NCBI RefSeq assembly: GCF_004054195.1 | Contig: NZ_SBIW01000009.1 | Coordinates: 1-55,802, forward strand | Direction of reading: 5' to 3' | DNA: 55,802 nucleotides | Origin: Mucilaginibacter gilvus | GTDB taxonomy: Bacteria > Bacteroidota > Bacteroidia > Sphingobacteriales > Sphingobacteriaceae | Shown: positions 33,787-42,455 of the stretch, piece after piece | How positions within the stretch are numbered: position 1 is the stretch's first letter | Layout of the letters: each line of letters opens with the position of its first letter | Notes under the pieces: model-generated | Databases searched by the model: none | Seen by the model: only the letters and a program-made list of their open reading frames with translations | What the model was told of the DNA's origin: nothing | Made by a program: the position numbers and the translations under genes

Positions 33787-35793
33787 ATGGAAAAACCCAA
33801 CGAAGCACTCGAAAAATTAGCGATAGATACCGTAAGAATTCTTTCTGCGGACGCAGTACAAAAAGCAAATTCGGGCCACCCCGGCACCGCAATGGCATTA
33901 GCACCGATGGGGCACGTATTGTGGAGTAAGTTTTTAAACTACAACCCTAAAAACCCTGATTTTGCAAACCGCGACAGGTTCATCCTTTCTGCAGGCCACG
34001 CTTGTATGTTACAATACAGCTTTTTGTACCTAACCGGTTACGACCTGAGTTTGGATGATATCAAAAATTTCCGCCAGATGAACAGCAAAACCGCCGGCCA
34101 CCCGGAGTACGGTTTGGCACCAGGTATTGACGTAACTACCGGTCCGTTGGGACAGGGCTTTGCAAACGGTATAGGCTTTGCCATCGCTCAAAAACACTTG
34201 GCAGCACGCTACAACAAACCGGGTTTCGACCTTTTTAACTATAACATCTATTCTATTGTAAGCGATGGCGATATGATGGAAGGTGTAACCTCAGAAGCCG
34301 CATCTTTAGCGGGCCACCTGCAGTTAGGCAACCTGATCTACCTATACGATGATAACCACATTTCTATTGAAGGCAGTACCGATATCGCCTTTAACGAGGA
34401 TGTTAGTGCCCGTTTCCGTTCATACGGATGGCAGGTGCAGGAAATTGCGGATGTGAACGATACCCACGCTTTAGAACTGGCTATCATCAACGCGAAGACC
34501 GAAACCCAAAAACCATCATTGATCCGCGTTCGTTCATTGATCGCTTACGGTAGCCCGAACAAATCGGGTACTGCAGGTTCACACGGTTCGCCACTGGGTG
34601 CTGATGAAATTAAATTAGTAAAAGAATTCTTCGGTTTCGATCCGGAAAAATCATTCAACGTACCTGCCGAAGTATTGGAATATTACCATGCTAAAGGCGC
34701 CAAAGGTGCTAAGGTTGAGCAAAAATGGAACGAACTATTTGCCAAATACAAAGAGAAATTTCCTGAGTTAGCAGCCGAGTACGAAACCGCGTTTGCCGGC
34801 GAATTGCCAAAAGGCTGGGCCGATAAACTGCCCGTATTTAAAGGCAGCGATCCTAAAATGGCTACCCGCCAGGCATCGGGTAAAGTATTGAACGCCGTTG
34901 CCGCAGGCCTGCCAAACTTAATTGGTGGTGCTGCCGACTTATCGCCATCTACCGAAACCAACTTAAAAGAGTTTGATTCATTTACATCAGAGAACAGGGC
35001 TGGCCGTAACTTCCACTTCGGTATCCGCGAGCACGCTATGGGTTCTGCATTAAACGGTATGTCTTTAACAAAAGGCGTGTTACCGTTTGGCGCAACCTTC
35101 CTGCAATTTGCTGATTATATGCGCCCGCCAATTCGTTTGGCTGCCATTATGAAGATAAGCCCGATATTTGTTTACACACATGATAGTATAGGCTTGGGCG
35201 AGGATGGTACCACCCACCAGCCAATTGAACATTTGGCATCGTTACGTGCAATCCCTAACGTTACCGTTATACGTCCTGCCGATGCAAACGAAACTGCATT
35301 TGCCTGGAAAGTAGCTATTGAGAAAAAAGGCGGCCCAACTGTATTGATCTTCACCCGCCAGGGCCTACCTATTCTTGACCAGGATAAATACGGTAAAGCA
35401 AGCGGCCTGGAAAAAGGCGCTTACATATTATCTGAAGCAAGCAAAGGCGTCGACCTGATATTATTAGCGACCGGTAGCGAAGTAGCCTTGATTATGGATG
35501 CACAAGCTAAACTGGAAGCAGAAGGTATTTCTACCCGCGTAGTGAGCATGCCATCATGGGAATTGTTTGAAAAACAGGATGCTGCTTACAAAGAATCGGT
35601 ATTGCCAAAAGCAAGCCGTAAACGTTTGGCAGTAGAAATGGCATCACCAATGGGATGGCATAAATACACTACCGACGAAGGCGATATGCTGGGTATGACC
35701 ACCTTTGGCGAATCTGCCCCGGCAGAAGAGTTGTTCAAACACTTCGGCTTTACAGTAGATAACGTAGTTAAAAAAGCGAAAGCTTTGTTATAG
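33787..35793 (+). CDS. tkt: Transketolase
   Basis: A 668-residue thiamine-diphosphate enzyme of the non-oxidative pentose phosphate pathway. N-terminal ANSGHPGTAMALAPMGHVLW, the thiamine-binding SDGDMMEG ... DDNHISIEG, middle-domain GIREHAMGSALNGMSL, and C-terminal TGSEVALI match the family. The full length is typical. It lies between the glucokinase and rpiA, with a 77-base gap that carries an inverted repeat. Confidence 0.97.
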   Translation: MEKPNEALEKLAIDTVRILSADAVQKANSGHPGTAMALAPMGHVLWSKFLNYNPKNPDFANRDRFILSAGHACMLQYSFLYLTGYDLSLDDIKNFRQMNSKTAGHPEYGLAPGIDVTTGPLGQGFANGIGFAIAQKHLAARYNKPGFDLFNYNIYSIVSDGDMMEGVTSEAASLAGHLQLGNLIYLYDDNHISIEGSTDIAFNEDVSARFRSYGWQVQEIADVNDTHALELAIINAKTETQKPSLIRVRSLIAYGSPNKSGTAGSHGSPLGADEIKLVKEFFGFDPEKSFNVPAEVLEYYHAKGAKGAKVEQKWNELFAKYKEKFPELAAEYETAFAGELPKGWADKLPVFKGSDPKMATRQASGKVLNAVAAGLPNLIGGAADLSPSTETNLKEFDSFTSENRAGRNFHFGIREHAMGSALNGMSLTKGVLPFGATFLQFADYMRPPIRLAAIMKISPIFVYTHDSIGLGEDGTTHQPIEHLASLRAIPNVTVIRPADANETAFAWKVAIEKKGGPTVLIFTRQGLPILDQDKYGKASGLEKGAYILSEASKGVDLILLATGSEVALIMDAQAKLEAEGISTRVVSMPSWELFEKQDAAYKESVLPKASRKRLAVEMASPMGWHKYTTDEGDMLGMTTFGESAPAEELFKHFGFTVDNVVKKAKALL

Positions 35794-35795
35794 TA

Positions 35796-35869
35796 TTGAG
35801 TTTTGAGTGATGAGTTATAAGTGGTTCGCCTTGTGTAACTCATTACTCACAACCCACAACTCAAAACTA
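35796..35869. repeat. Intergenic inverted repeat (GAGTGATGAGTTA)
   Basis: GAGTGATGAGTTA (35805-35817) pairs with TAACTCATTACTC (35836-35848) with one mismatch; the outer TTGAGTTTTGAG and CTCAAAACT words extend the symmetry. It fills the gap between tkt and rpiA, within a row that otherwise looks co-transcribed, and could lower or uncouple downstream expression. Confidence 0.7.
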
Positions 35870-35870
35870 A

Positions 35871-36566
35871 ATGACTTTAATCAGCGAGCTTAAATGGTCC
35901 TCGGAGATCATTAACCAAAGCGGTAAGCAAAAGGTAGCGCAGCAAATTGCCGCCATGGTAAAAGATGGCGATATACTTGGTGTAGGCTCGGGTTCTACGG
36001 TTTATTTGGCCTTGTTGGCAATAGCAGAGCGCATAAAAGCCGAAAAGTTGAACGTGCTGGCCATCCCTACATCCTTAGAGATATCGATGTTTTTGAGCAA
36101 GCTGGGTATACCCATGACCTCCCTGTTTGAACACACGCCCGACTGGCTTTTTGATGGAGCCGACGAAGTAGACCCTAAAAACAGCCTGATAAAAGGGCGC
36201 GGCGGGGCCATGTTTAAAGAGAAGCTTTTGATAGCGAGCAGTCCGCTGAGCTATATAATTGTGGATGATACCAAAATAGTGGATAAAATAGGCACCAATT
36301 TCCCTATCCCTATCGAAGTTTTTCCACAGGCATTACTGCACGTGGAGGCCGAATTGAAAAAGCTTGGCGCTAACAGCATTGTATTGCGCCCTGCAAAAGG
36401 CAAGGATGGACCGGTAATTACCGAGAACAACAATTTGATACTGGATTGTCGTTTTGATGAAGTGCCCGATACCATGGAGCGCGACATTAAATCGATAACC
36501 GGGGTGATAGAAAGCGGGCTTTTTATAGGATACAATCTGCAAATTTTAGTAGCAACCAATAATTAA
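35871..36566 (+). CDS. rpiA: Ribose-5-phosphate isomerase A
   Basis: A 231-residue enzyme interconverting ribose-5-phosphate and ribulose-5-phosphate. Motifs: GVGSGSTVYLAL, DGADEVDPKNSLIKGRGGAMFKEKLLIA, and the later DGPVITENNNLILD. The length is normal. It is in the pentose phosphate row after tkt. No ribulose-phosphate 3-epimerase gene is seen in the window, so that step must be encoded elsewhere. Confidence 0.96.
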   Translation: MTLISELKWSSEIINQSGKQKVAQQIAAMVKDGDILGVGSGSTVYLALLAIAERIKAEKLNVLAIPTSLEISMFLSKLGIPMTSLFEHTPDWLFDGADEVDPKNSLIKGRGGAMFKEKLLIASSPLSYIIVDDTKIVDKIGTNFPIPIEVFPQALLHVEAELKKLGANSIVLRPAKGKDGPVITENNNLILDCRFDEVPDTMERDIKSITGVIESGLFIGYNLQILVATNN

Positions 36567-36703
36567 TCGGTTTTTTACGCTACCGTAACGCAAGGATGAG
36601 ATTGGATTAACAATATATCCCCGCAGAATTAAGAACTTTACGTAATACAAAGAGGCTATCAGCCTCATAAACAACAAGAAAAAGAAAATTAATAAAACCT
36701 GAT

Positions 36704-37801
36704 ATGGCAACTAACAACGTTAAACAAATACACGATTTCGGCCAGAGCATTTGGCTTGACTTTATCGACCGCGAGATCATCTCTTCTGGTAAATTGAAAC
36801 AACTGATCGACGAAGACGGCGTAAGAGGCGTAACCTCTAACCCAGCCATTTTCGAAAAAGCCATCACCAGCAGTGCAGACTATAATGAAGATATTAAAAC
36901 CCTTGGCGCTACCGCTGCAACTACCGAAGAGTTATTTTTTGGGTTGGCTGTAAAAGATATACAAGCTGCTTGCGACCTGTTTGAAGGTGTGTATAACGAA
37001 GAAGTTGCAGGTGCAGATGGTTACGTAAGTTTAGAGGTATCTCCGTTTTTAGCGCTTGATGCCGAAGGCACTGCCACACAGGCAGAATTGCTTTGGAAAC
37101 AAGTTGATCGCAAAAACGTAATGATCAAAATTCCGGGTACTAAACCGGGTTTAAAAGCTATACAGGCTTCAATTGCCAAAGGTATTAACATTAATGTTAC
37201 GCTGTTATTCGGTTTAGAGCGTTACGAAGAAGTTGCCGAAGCCTACATTTCAGGTTTGGAAGAGCATTTAGCCGCCGGCCACAAAATTGGCCACATATCA
37301 TCAGTAGCCAGCTTCTTTTTAAGCCGTATAGACGTTGTAGTTGATCCGTTATTGGAAGCCAAAGGCGAGAAAGCTTTGGTTGGCGAAGTAGCCATCGCAT
37401 CAGCAAAAAAAGCATACGAAATTTACAAAAGGGTGTTCAGCACCGAGCGTTGGAAAAAATTAGCCGCCGAAGGCGCAAAACCACAGCGTTTGCTTTGGGC
37501 AAGTACCGGCAGCAAAAATCCAGCGTTTAAAGACACCAAATATGTAGAGGCTTTAATTGGCCCTGATACCGTTGATACCGTTCCATTAGAAACTGTTGAC
37601 GCGTTCCGCGATCATGGTATTGCAGCTAATACCTTAGAATTAGGTTTAGACGAAGCAACCGCAGCTTTAGCCAAATTAAAAGAGTTAGGTATAGACCTGG
37701 ATGCCATCACCCAGCAACTGGAAGATGAAGGTATCGAGAAGTTTAACAAACCTTTCGAAAAATTGCTGAAAGCGATCGAAGACCAAAAGGATAAAGTATA
37801 A
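36704..37801 (+). CDS. tal: Transaldolase (365-residue type)
   Basis: A class I aldolase of the non-oxidative branch that transfers the dihydroxyacetone unit. SIWLDFIDREI at the start, VTSNPAIFEKAI, and the Schiff-base lysine in NVMIKIPGTKPGLKA are visible, as well as RLLWASTGSKNPAF and the C-terminal helix (FNKPFEKLLKAIEDQ). At 365 residues it is the longer type, with an extra C-terminal helical part, compared with ~316 for E. coli TalB. A 137-base leader separates it from rpiA. Confidence 0.95.
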   Translation: MATNNVKQIHDFGQSIWLDFIDREIISSGKLKQLIDEDGVRGVTSNPAIFEKAITSSADYNEDIKTLGATAATTEELFFGLAVKDIQAACDLFEGVYNEEVAGADGYVSLEVSPFLALDAEGTATQAELLWKQVDRKNVMIKIPGTKPGLKAIQASIAKGININVTLLFGLERYEEVAEAYISGLEEHLAAGHKIGHISSVASFFLSRIDVVVDPLLEAKGEKALVGEVAIASAKKAYEIYKRVFSTERWKKLAAEGAKPQRLLWASTGSKNPAFKDTKYVEALIGPDTVDTVPLETVDAFRDHGIAANTLELGLDEATAALAKLKELGIDLDAITQQLEDEGIEKFNKPFEKLLKAIEDQKDKV

Positions 37802-37825
37802 GGCTTTAAGTGCCTTGTGCGCAGG

Positions 37826-37921
37826 GTTCCCCTCTTGATTGGGGGCAGGGGTGTGTTAGCCGCTTGGTTAACACACCCCGCCACCGCGCTAAGACAACCG
37901 CACCCCTCTCAAGAGGGGAAC
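37826..37921. repeat. Nested inverted repeat, REP/MITE-like
   Basis: The outer arms GTTCCCCTCTTGA (37826-37838) and TCAAGAGGGGAAC (37909-37921) are exact inverse copies. Inside, GGGGTGTGTTA (37848-37858) pairs with TTAACACACCCC. It sits between tal and the HAD gene. Related TCAAGAGGGG elements recur in Bacteroidota genomes (general knowledge), so this is likely a dispersed repeat. Confidence 0.75.
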
Positions 37922-37954
37922 ATAAAATAGAAGATTAAGTATTAGCCCTGCCTT

Positions 37955-38578
37955 ATGAAATACAAAGACCTCAAGATCCTTTTTTTTGACGTAGGAGGCA
38001 TTTTGCTGACTAACGGATGGGGACACGAATCGCGTAAGGAAGCTGCGAAGAAATTCGGGCTGGATTACGAAGAAGTGAACGCCCTGCATAACTTCATTTT
38101 CAACGTCTACGAAATTGGCAGCATCTCGCTCGACCAATACCTCGATACGGTGATCTTTAACCATCCCCGCGAGTTTGTTCGTGAGGATTTTAAAGAATTC
38201 ATGTACGCGCAGTCGAAGGAATTGCCCGAGACGCTTGCTTACCTTAAAGAGTGGAAAAAGAATTGCGGTTTCCGTATCATCTCCATCAATAACGAAGGCA
38301 AGGAACTGAACGATTACCGGGTGAAGAAATTTAAACTGCACGAGGCCTTTGACGCGTTTATCTCCTCGTGTGAGGTAAAAATGCGCAAACCCGATCCTGG
38401 AATCTGGCAGCTGGCCATGGGTATTGCACAGGCATCGCCCGAGCAATGTGTGTATTTCGACGACCGGATCATGTTTGTAAAAACAGCCGAAAAACTGGGC
38501 ATCCGTGCCTTTCAGCATACCGACTTCGAGACAACTAAAAAAATATTAAACGACCTTAAAGACGAAAACCTCAAATAA
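37955..38578 (+). CDS. HAD-superfamily phosphatase in the pentose phosphate row
   Basis: A 207-residue HAD-IA-type protein. Motif I is FFDVGGIL, with the nucleophile Asp; the usual second Asp is replaced by Gly, a known variant. Motif II is ISINNEG, motif III MRKPDPG with the Lys, motif IV YFDDR. The cap region is helical (about residues 20-90). It ends one base before the gnd start codon, so translation is coupled. Its place between tal and gnd suggests it acts on a phosphorylated intermediate of this pathway or on a side product; the substrate is unknown. Confidence 0.88.
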   Translation: MKYKDLKILFFDVGGILLTNGWGHESRKEAAKKFGLDYEEVNALHNFIFNVYEIGSISLDQYLDTVIFNHPREFVREDFKEFMYAQSKELPETLAYLKEWKKNCGFRIISINNEGKELNDYRVKKFKLHEAFDAFISSCEVKMRKPDPGIWQLAMGIAQASPEQCVYFDDRIMFVKTAEKLGIRAFQHTDFETTKKILNDLKDENLK

Positions 38579-38579
38579 C

Positions 38580-40007
38580 ATGAGTGCAACAACAGATAAA
38601 TATGCCTTTGGCATGATAGGCCTGGGTGTTATGGGCCGCAGCTTACTGCTCAACATGGCCGATCACGGCTTCGCGGTAGCAGGGCACGATAAAGACGCCG
38701 GCAAAGTATCCTCGCTCAACGAGGAAGCTGGCGACCGTAAAGCAAAAGGCTTTGGCGATGTAAAAGAATTTATATTAAGCCTCACCACCCCGCGTGCTAT
38801 TATGATGCTGGTACCCGCCGGCAAAATTGTAGATGCCGTAATTGAGGAACTTACTCCATTATTGGATAAAGGCGATATTTTAATTGATGGCGGTAACTCG
38901 CACTTTACCGATACCAACCGTCGAGTTGAGGAGCTGGAGGCTATAGGCCTGCATTTCTTCGGCATGGGGGTTTCTGGTGGTGAAGAAGGCGCGCGTAAGG
39001 GGCCAAGCATGATGCCGGGTGGCGACAAGCAAGCGTACAACGTAATGAAGCCGATATTTGAGGCTATTGCCGCTAAAGTGGATGGCGTGCCTTGCGTAAC
39101 GTACATTGGCCCGGGTGCATCTGGTCACTTTGTAAAGATGGTACACAACGGTATTGAGTACGGTATAATGCAGTTATTGGCCGAGACTTACGAGATCATG
39201 AAAAAGGGCTTAAAGCTGGATAACGATGCCATCGGTAAAATTTTCGCCGAGTGGAACGAAGGCCGACTGCAGTCCTTCCTGCTGGATATCACCAAAGATA
39301 TTTTCAAATTTAAAGCCCCTGGTACCGATCATTTGCTTTTAGATGACATTAAAGATGAGGCACGCGCCAAAGGTACCGGCAAGTGGACCTCGCAAAGCGC
39401 GATGGACCTGCAGGCCCCTATCCCAACGGTAGATACCGCGGTGTCTATGCGCGATATGTCAAAATACAAAGCTTTGCGTACCCAGGCAGCCGCTATTTAC
39501 AGCACTGCCGATCACCAGGCTATCGAGGGTAATGCCGAAGAACTGATTGCCGCTTTAGAGCAGGCTTTCTACTTCACCATGATCATCAGCTACGCACAGG
39601 GCATGCACATGCTGTCCAACGCGTCAACCGAATACAAATACGAATTTAAGCTCGACGAGATCGCTAAGATCTGGCGCGGTGGCTGTATTATCCGTTCAAA
39701 ATTCCTCGAGAATATTTACGGGGCGTACGGTAAAGACCAATCATTGGCACATTTACTTTTAGATGGCGATGTGGCCGCCCTTGTAGAAGGCACGCTGCCC
39801 GGCATCCGTAAAGTAGTTGCTTCGGCGGTTAACGCGGGTATTGCCATGCCTGCTTACGCGGCATCGTTGGGTTATTTTGATGCTTTCCGCAGCGAACGTA
39901 TGCCATCAAACTTAACCCAGGCGCAGCGCGATTATTTTGGAGCCCATACTTACGAGCTGATAGGCAAAGAAGGAACTTTCCACACCCAATGGGTACCTAA
40001 AAGCTAA
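38580..40007 (+). CDS. gnd: 6-phosphogluconate dehydrogenase (decarboxylating)
   Basis: A 475-residue enzyme that makes ribulose-5-phosphate, CO2 and NADPH. The dinucleotide fold is GLGVMGRSLLLNMADHGF; the substrate-binding GVSGGEEGARKGPSMMPGG and VKMVHNGIEYGIMQ and the C-terminal GTGKWTSQSAMDL and QAQRDYFGAHTYE are intact. It follows the HAD gene by one base and precedes zwf by 28 bases, so it is part of a polycistronic unit. Confidence 0.97.
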   Translation: MSATTDKYAFGMIGLGVMGRSLLLNMADHGFAVAGHDKDAGKVSSLNEEAGDRKAKGFGDVKEFILSLTTPRAIMMLVPAGKIVDAVIEELTPLLDKGDILIDGGNSHFTDTNRRVEELEAIGLHFFGMGVSGGEEGARKGPSMMPGGDKQAYNVMKPIFEAIAAKVDGVPCVTYIGPGASGHFVKMVHNGIEYGIMQLLAETYEIMKKGLKLDNDAIGKIFAEWNEGRLQSFLLDITKDIFKFKAPGTDHLLLDDIKDEARAKGTGKWTSQSAMDLQAPIPTVDTAVSMRDMSKYKALRTQAAAIYSTADHQAIEGNAEELIAALEQAFYFTMIISYAQGMHMLSNASTEYKYEFKLDEIAKIWRGGCIIRSKFLENIYGAYGKDQSLAHLLLDGDVAALVEGTLPGIRKVVASAVNAGIAMPAYAASLGYFDAFRSERMPSNLTQAQRDYFGAHTYELIGKEGTFHTQWVPKS

Positions 40008-40035
40008 ATTACCTTTAACTAAAAAAGTTATCACC

Positions 40036-41547
40036 ATGAGTAATGTAAAATCTGACCCTACCATATTTATCATTTTCGGCGGAACGGGCGATTTAAATTC
40101 CCGCAAAATTGCCCCGGCCCTCTATAATCTTTTTTTAGATGGCTGGATGCCCAAGCAATTCTCTATCATCGGTACCGGCCGTACCAAGCTAACCGATGAG
40201 CAATTCAGAGATAACTTGCATAAAGACATCGACCAATTCTCGCGCAGCGGTAAAACCGACGCCAAGAAATGGGCCGAGTTTGTAAAGAACATCTATTACC
40301 AGGTATCAGACGCTACCGACTTTGAAACCTATAAAGAGTTTGGTAAGCGCATAGACGCGCATAACGAAGAATGGAAAACAACTGCCAACGTATTGTTTTA
40401 CCTTGCCGTTGCGCCGAACTTCTTCCCCATCATAGCATCTAATATCTCCAAAGCCAAACTGGCCGAGGATAAGAACAAGGTGCGGATCATTATCGAAAAG
40501 CCATTTGGGCACGATTTGGAGACCGCTAAGGAATTGAACGAATTGCTGAAAGGCATTTTTGATGAGTGCCAGATCTACCGGATAGACCATTACCTGGGTA
40601 AAGAGACGGTACAGAACATTATGGCCTTCCGCTTTGCCAACTCTATTATGGAGCCGCTGTGGAACCGTAATTATATAGAACACGTACAGATCTCGGTTAC
40701 CGAGCAATTGGGCGTGGAAGACCGCGGCGATTACTACGATGGCTCGGGCGCTATGCGCGATATGATCCAGAATCACCTGTTGCAGCTGCTTTGCCACATT
40801 GCCATGGAACCACCGGTGAGCTTTGTTGCCGATGAAGTACGTGACCGTAAAGTTGATGTGTTAAAGGCCATGCGCCGATTTAGCCCGGAAGATGTGCGGA
40901 TGTCCGCCGTGCGCGGCCAATACGGCAGCGGCTGGATGAAGGGGCAGGAAGTGCCCGGCTACCGCGAAGAGGGCAAGGTAGACCCGGATTCGAATACGGA
41001 GACCTTTGCCGCATTTAAGTTTTTTGTAGATAACTGGCGCTGGCAAGGTGTGCCGTTTTACGTGCGCACCGGCAAAAGAATGCACCAGTCATCATCGGTT
41101 ATCAGCATCCAGTTTAAGGATGTGCCGCATTTAATATTTCCTACCGAAGCAGCCGAAAGCTGGCAGCAAAACAGGCTCATTATCAGCATCCAGCCCGAGA
41201 TGAGCATCCGTTTACAGGTGCAGGCCAAACGCCCGGGTATTGATATGGTGCTGAACGTGGTAGATATGGTATTTGATTACAAAGGAACTTACACCAGCCA
41301 GGCACCGGAGGCTTACGAAACACTATTACTGGATACCATGCATGGCGACCAAACCCTATTTATGCGTGGCGACCAGGTGGAAGCAGCATGGGAGCTGGTA
41401 ATGCCGATTTTAAACACATGGCATAATAAAAAGAGCCTTAACTTCCCTAATTATTCTGCGGACTCGTGGGGGCCGGAAGCTGCCGAGGCATTAATTGCCC
41501 GCGACGGTTTCAACTGGTTCACCCTGCCGGTTGCAGGTAAAAAATAA
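40036..41547 (+). CDS. zwf: Glucose-6-phosphate 1-dehydrogenase
   Basis: A 503-residue enzyme for the first oxidative step, producing 6-phosphogluconolactone and NADPH. The NADP fold IIFGGTGDLNSRKI is at residues 10-25; the active-site signature is YRIDHYLGKETVQN with the catalytic His; the final SIQPEMSIRLQVQ matches the family. The preceding gnd and following pgl make the oxidative branch complete in reverse pathway order. Confidence 0.97.
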   Translation: MSNVKSDPTIFIIFGGTGDLNSRKIAPALYNLFLDGWMPKQFSIIGTGRTKLTDEQFRDNLHKDIDQFSRSGKTDAKKWAEFVKNIYYQVSDATDFETYKEFGKRIDAHNEEWKTTANVLFYLAVAPNFFPIIASNISKAKLAEDKNKVRIIIEKPFGHDLETAKELNELLKGIFDECQIYRIDHYLGKETVQNIMAFRFANSIMEPLWNRNYIEHVQISVTEQLGVEDRGDYYDGSGAMRDMIQNHLLQLLCHIAMEPPVSFVADEVRDRKVDVLKAMRRFSPEDVRMSAVRGQYGSGWMKGQEVPGYREEGKVDPDSNTETFAAFKFFVDNWRWQGVPFYVRTGKRMHQSSSVISIQFKDVPHLIFPTEAAESWQQNRLIISIQPEMSIRLQVQAKRPGIDMVLNVVDMVFDYKGTYTSQAPEAYETLLLDTMHGDQTLFMRGDQVEAAWELVMPILNTWHNKKSLNFPNYSADSWGPEAAEALIARDGFNWFTLPVAGKK

Positions 41548-41552
41548 GTACA

Positions 41553-42281
41553 ATGAAACTGAACATATTTAAAACCGCCGACGAAGTACTGGCCAGTTTG
41601 GCTGATTTTTTTGCCAAAACAGCTAAGGAAGCCATCGAAAAGCACGACCGGTTTACCGTAGCGCTAAGCGGTGGAAGCTCGCCAAAAAAACTGCACGAGT
41701 TGCTGGTGAGCGATTACCGGGATAAAATAGAGTGGAATAAAGTGTGGTTCTTTTTCGGTGACGAGCGCGATGTGCCTTTGACCGATTCGCAGAGCAATTA
41801 CCTGATGGCGAAGAACACCCTGTTCGATCCGCTGGGGATAGATCCCGCGCATATCTTTCCGGTCCATACAGATCTGGGTGCAGAGGAAGCCGCCAAGCAC
41901 TACACGCTTAACCTCATCAGTTTTTTCGACGGGCATAACGCCTGTTTCGACCTGGTTATCTTAGGTCTTGGCGATAACTCGCATACCGCGTCACTTTTCC
42001 CGCATACTTCGGTACTGAAGGATGAGAGCGCGTCTATCCAGGCGCTATATATCGACGAGGTAAAAATGAACCGTATAACCTTTACCGCCCCGCTCATCAA
42101 TAATGCGCATCACATCGCGTTCCTGGTATACGGCGAAGGCAAGGCCGAAGCAGTAAAACACATTTTAGAAGACGCCAAAAACATCCCCGAATACCCAGCC
42201 CAACTCATTATAGAAACCAGCGATGGCGATTTGCAATGGTTTATGGATGAGGGCGCGGCAAGCAAACTCGAAAAGAAATAA
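41553..42281 (+). CDS. pgl: 6-phosphogluconolactonase
   Basis: A 242-residue enzyme hydrolysing 6-phosphogluconolactone. It shares the NagB/RpiA/PGL fold: VALSGGSSPKKLHELL, WFFFGDERDVPLTDSQSNYLM and LGLGDNSHTASLFPHT. It starts five bases after zwf. A terminator directly follows, ending this part of the row before the GapN gene. Confidence 0.95.
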   Translation: MKLNIFKTADEVLASLADFFAKTAKEAIEKHDRFTVALSGGSSPKKLHELLVSDYRDKIEWNKVWFFFGDERDVPLTDSQSNYLMAKNTLFDPLGIDPAHIFPVHTDLGAEEAAKHYTLNLISFFDGHNACFDLVILGLGDNSHTASLFPHTSVLKDESASIQALYIDEVKMNRITFTAPLINNAHHIAFLVYGEGKAEAVKHILEDAKNIPEYPAQLIIETSDGDLQWFMDEGAASKLEKK

Positions 42282-42285
42282 TAAA

Positions 42286-42315
42286 GAAAGCCTCCTTATC
42301 GGGAGGCTTTCTTGT
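42286..42315 (+). terminator. Intrinsic terminator after pgl
   Basis: GAAAGCCTCC pairs with GGAGGCTTTC around TTATCG, then TTG. It lies five bases after the pgl stop codon. Confidence 0.75.
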
Positions 42316-42455
42316 TAAATGTGATTTCCTCTTGAGATGGGTTAGAGGTTTATTACTACCACGTTATCGTCAAATTTCCCAAACCTATAGCCAGCGTTCC
42401 TTGCTTTCCCCTGCAAAGTATTGTAATTTAGGCTTACATAAAAATTACCCCGCCT

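Noticed and set aside
37955..38578. A dedicated phosphoglycolate phosphatase or similar named enzyme
   Set aside because: The motifs support only the HAD-IA family; the sequence does not reveal the substrate.
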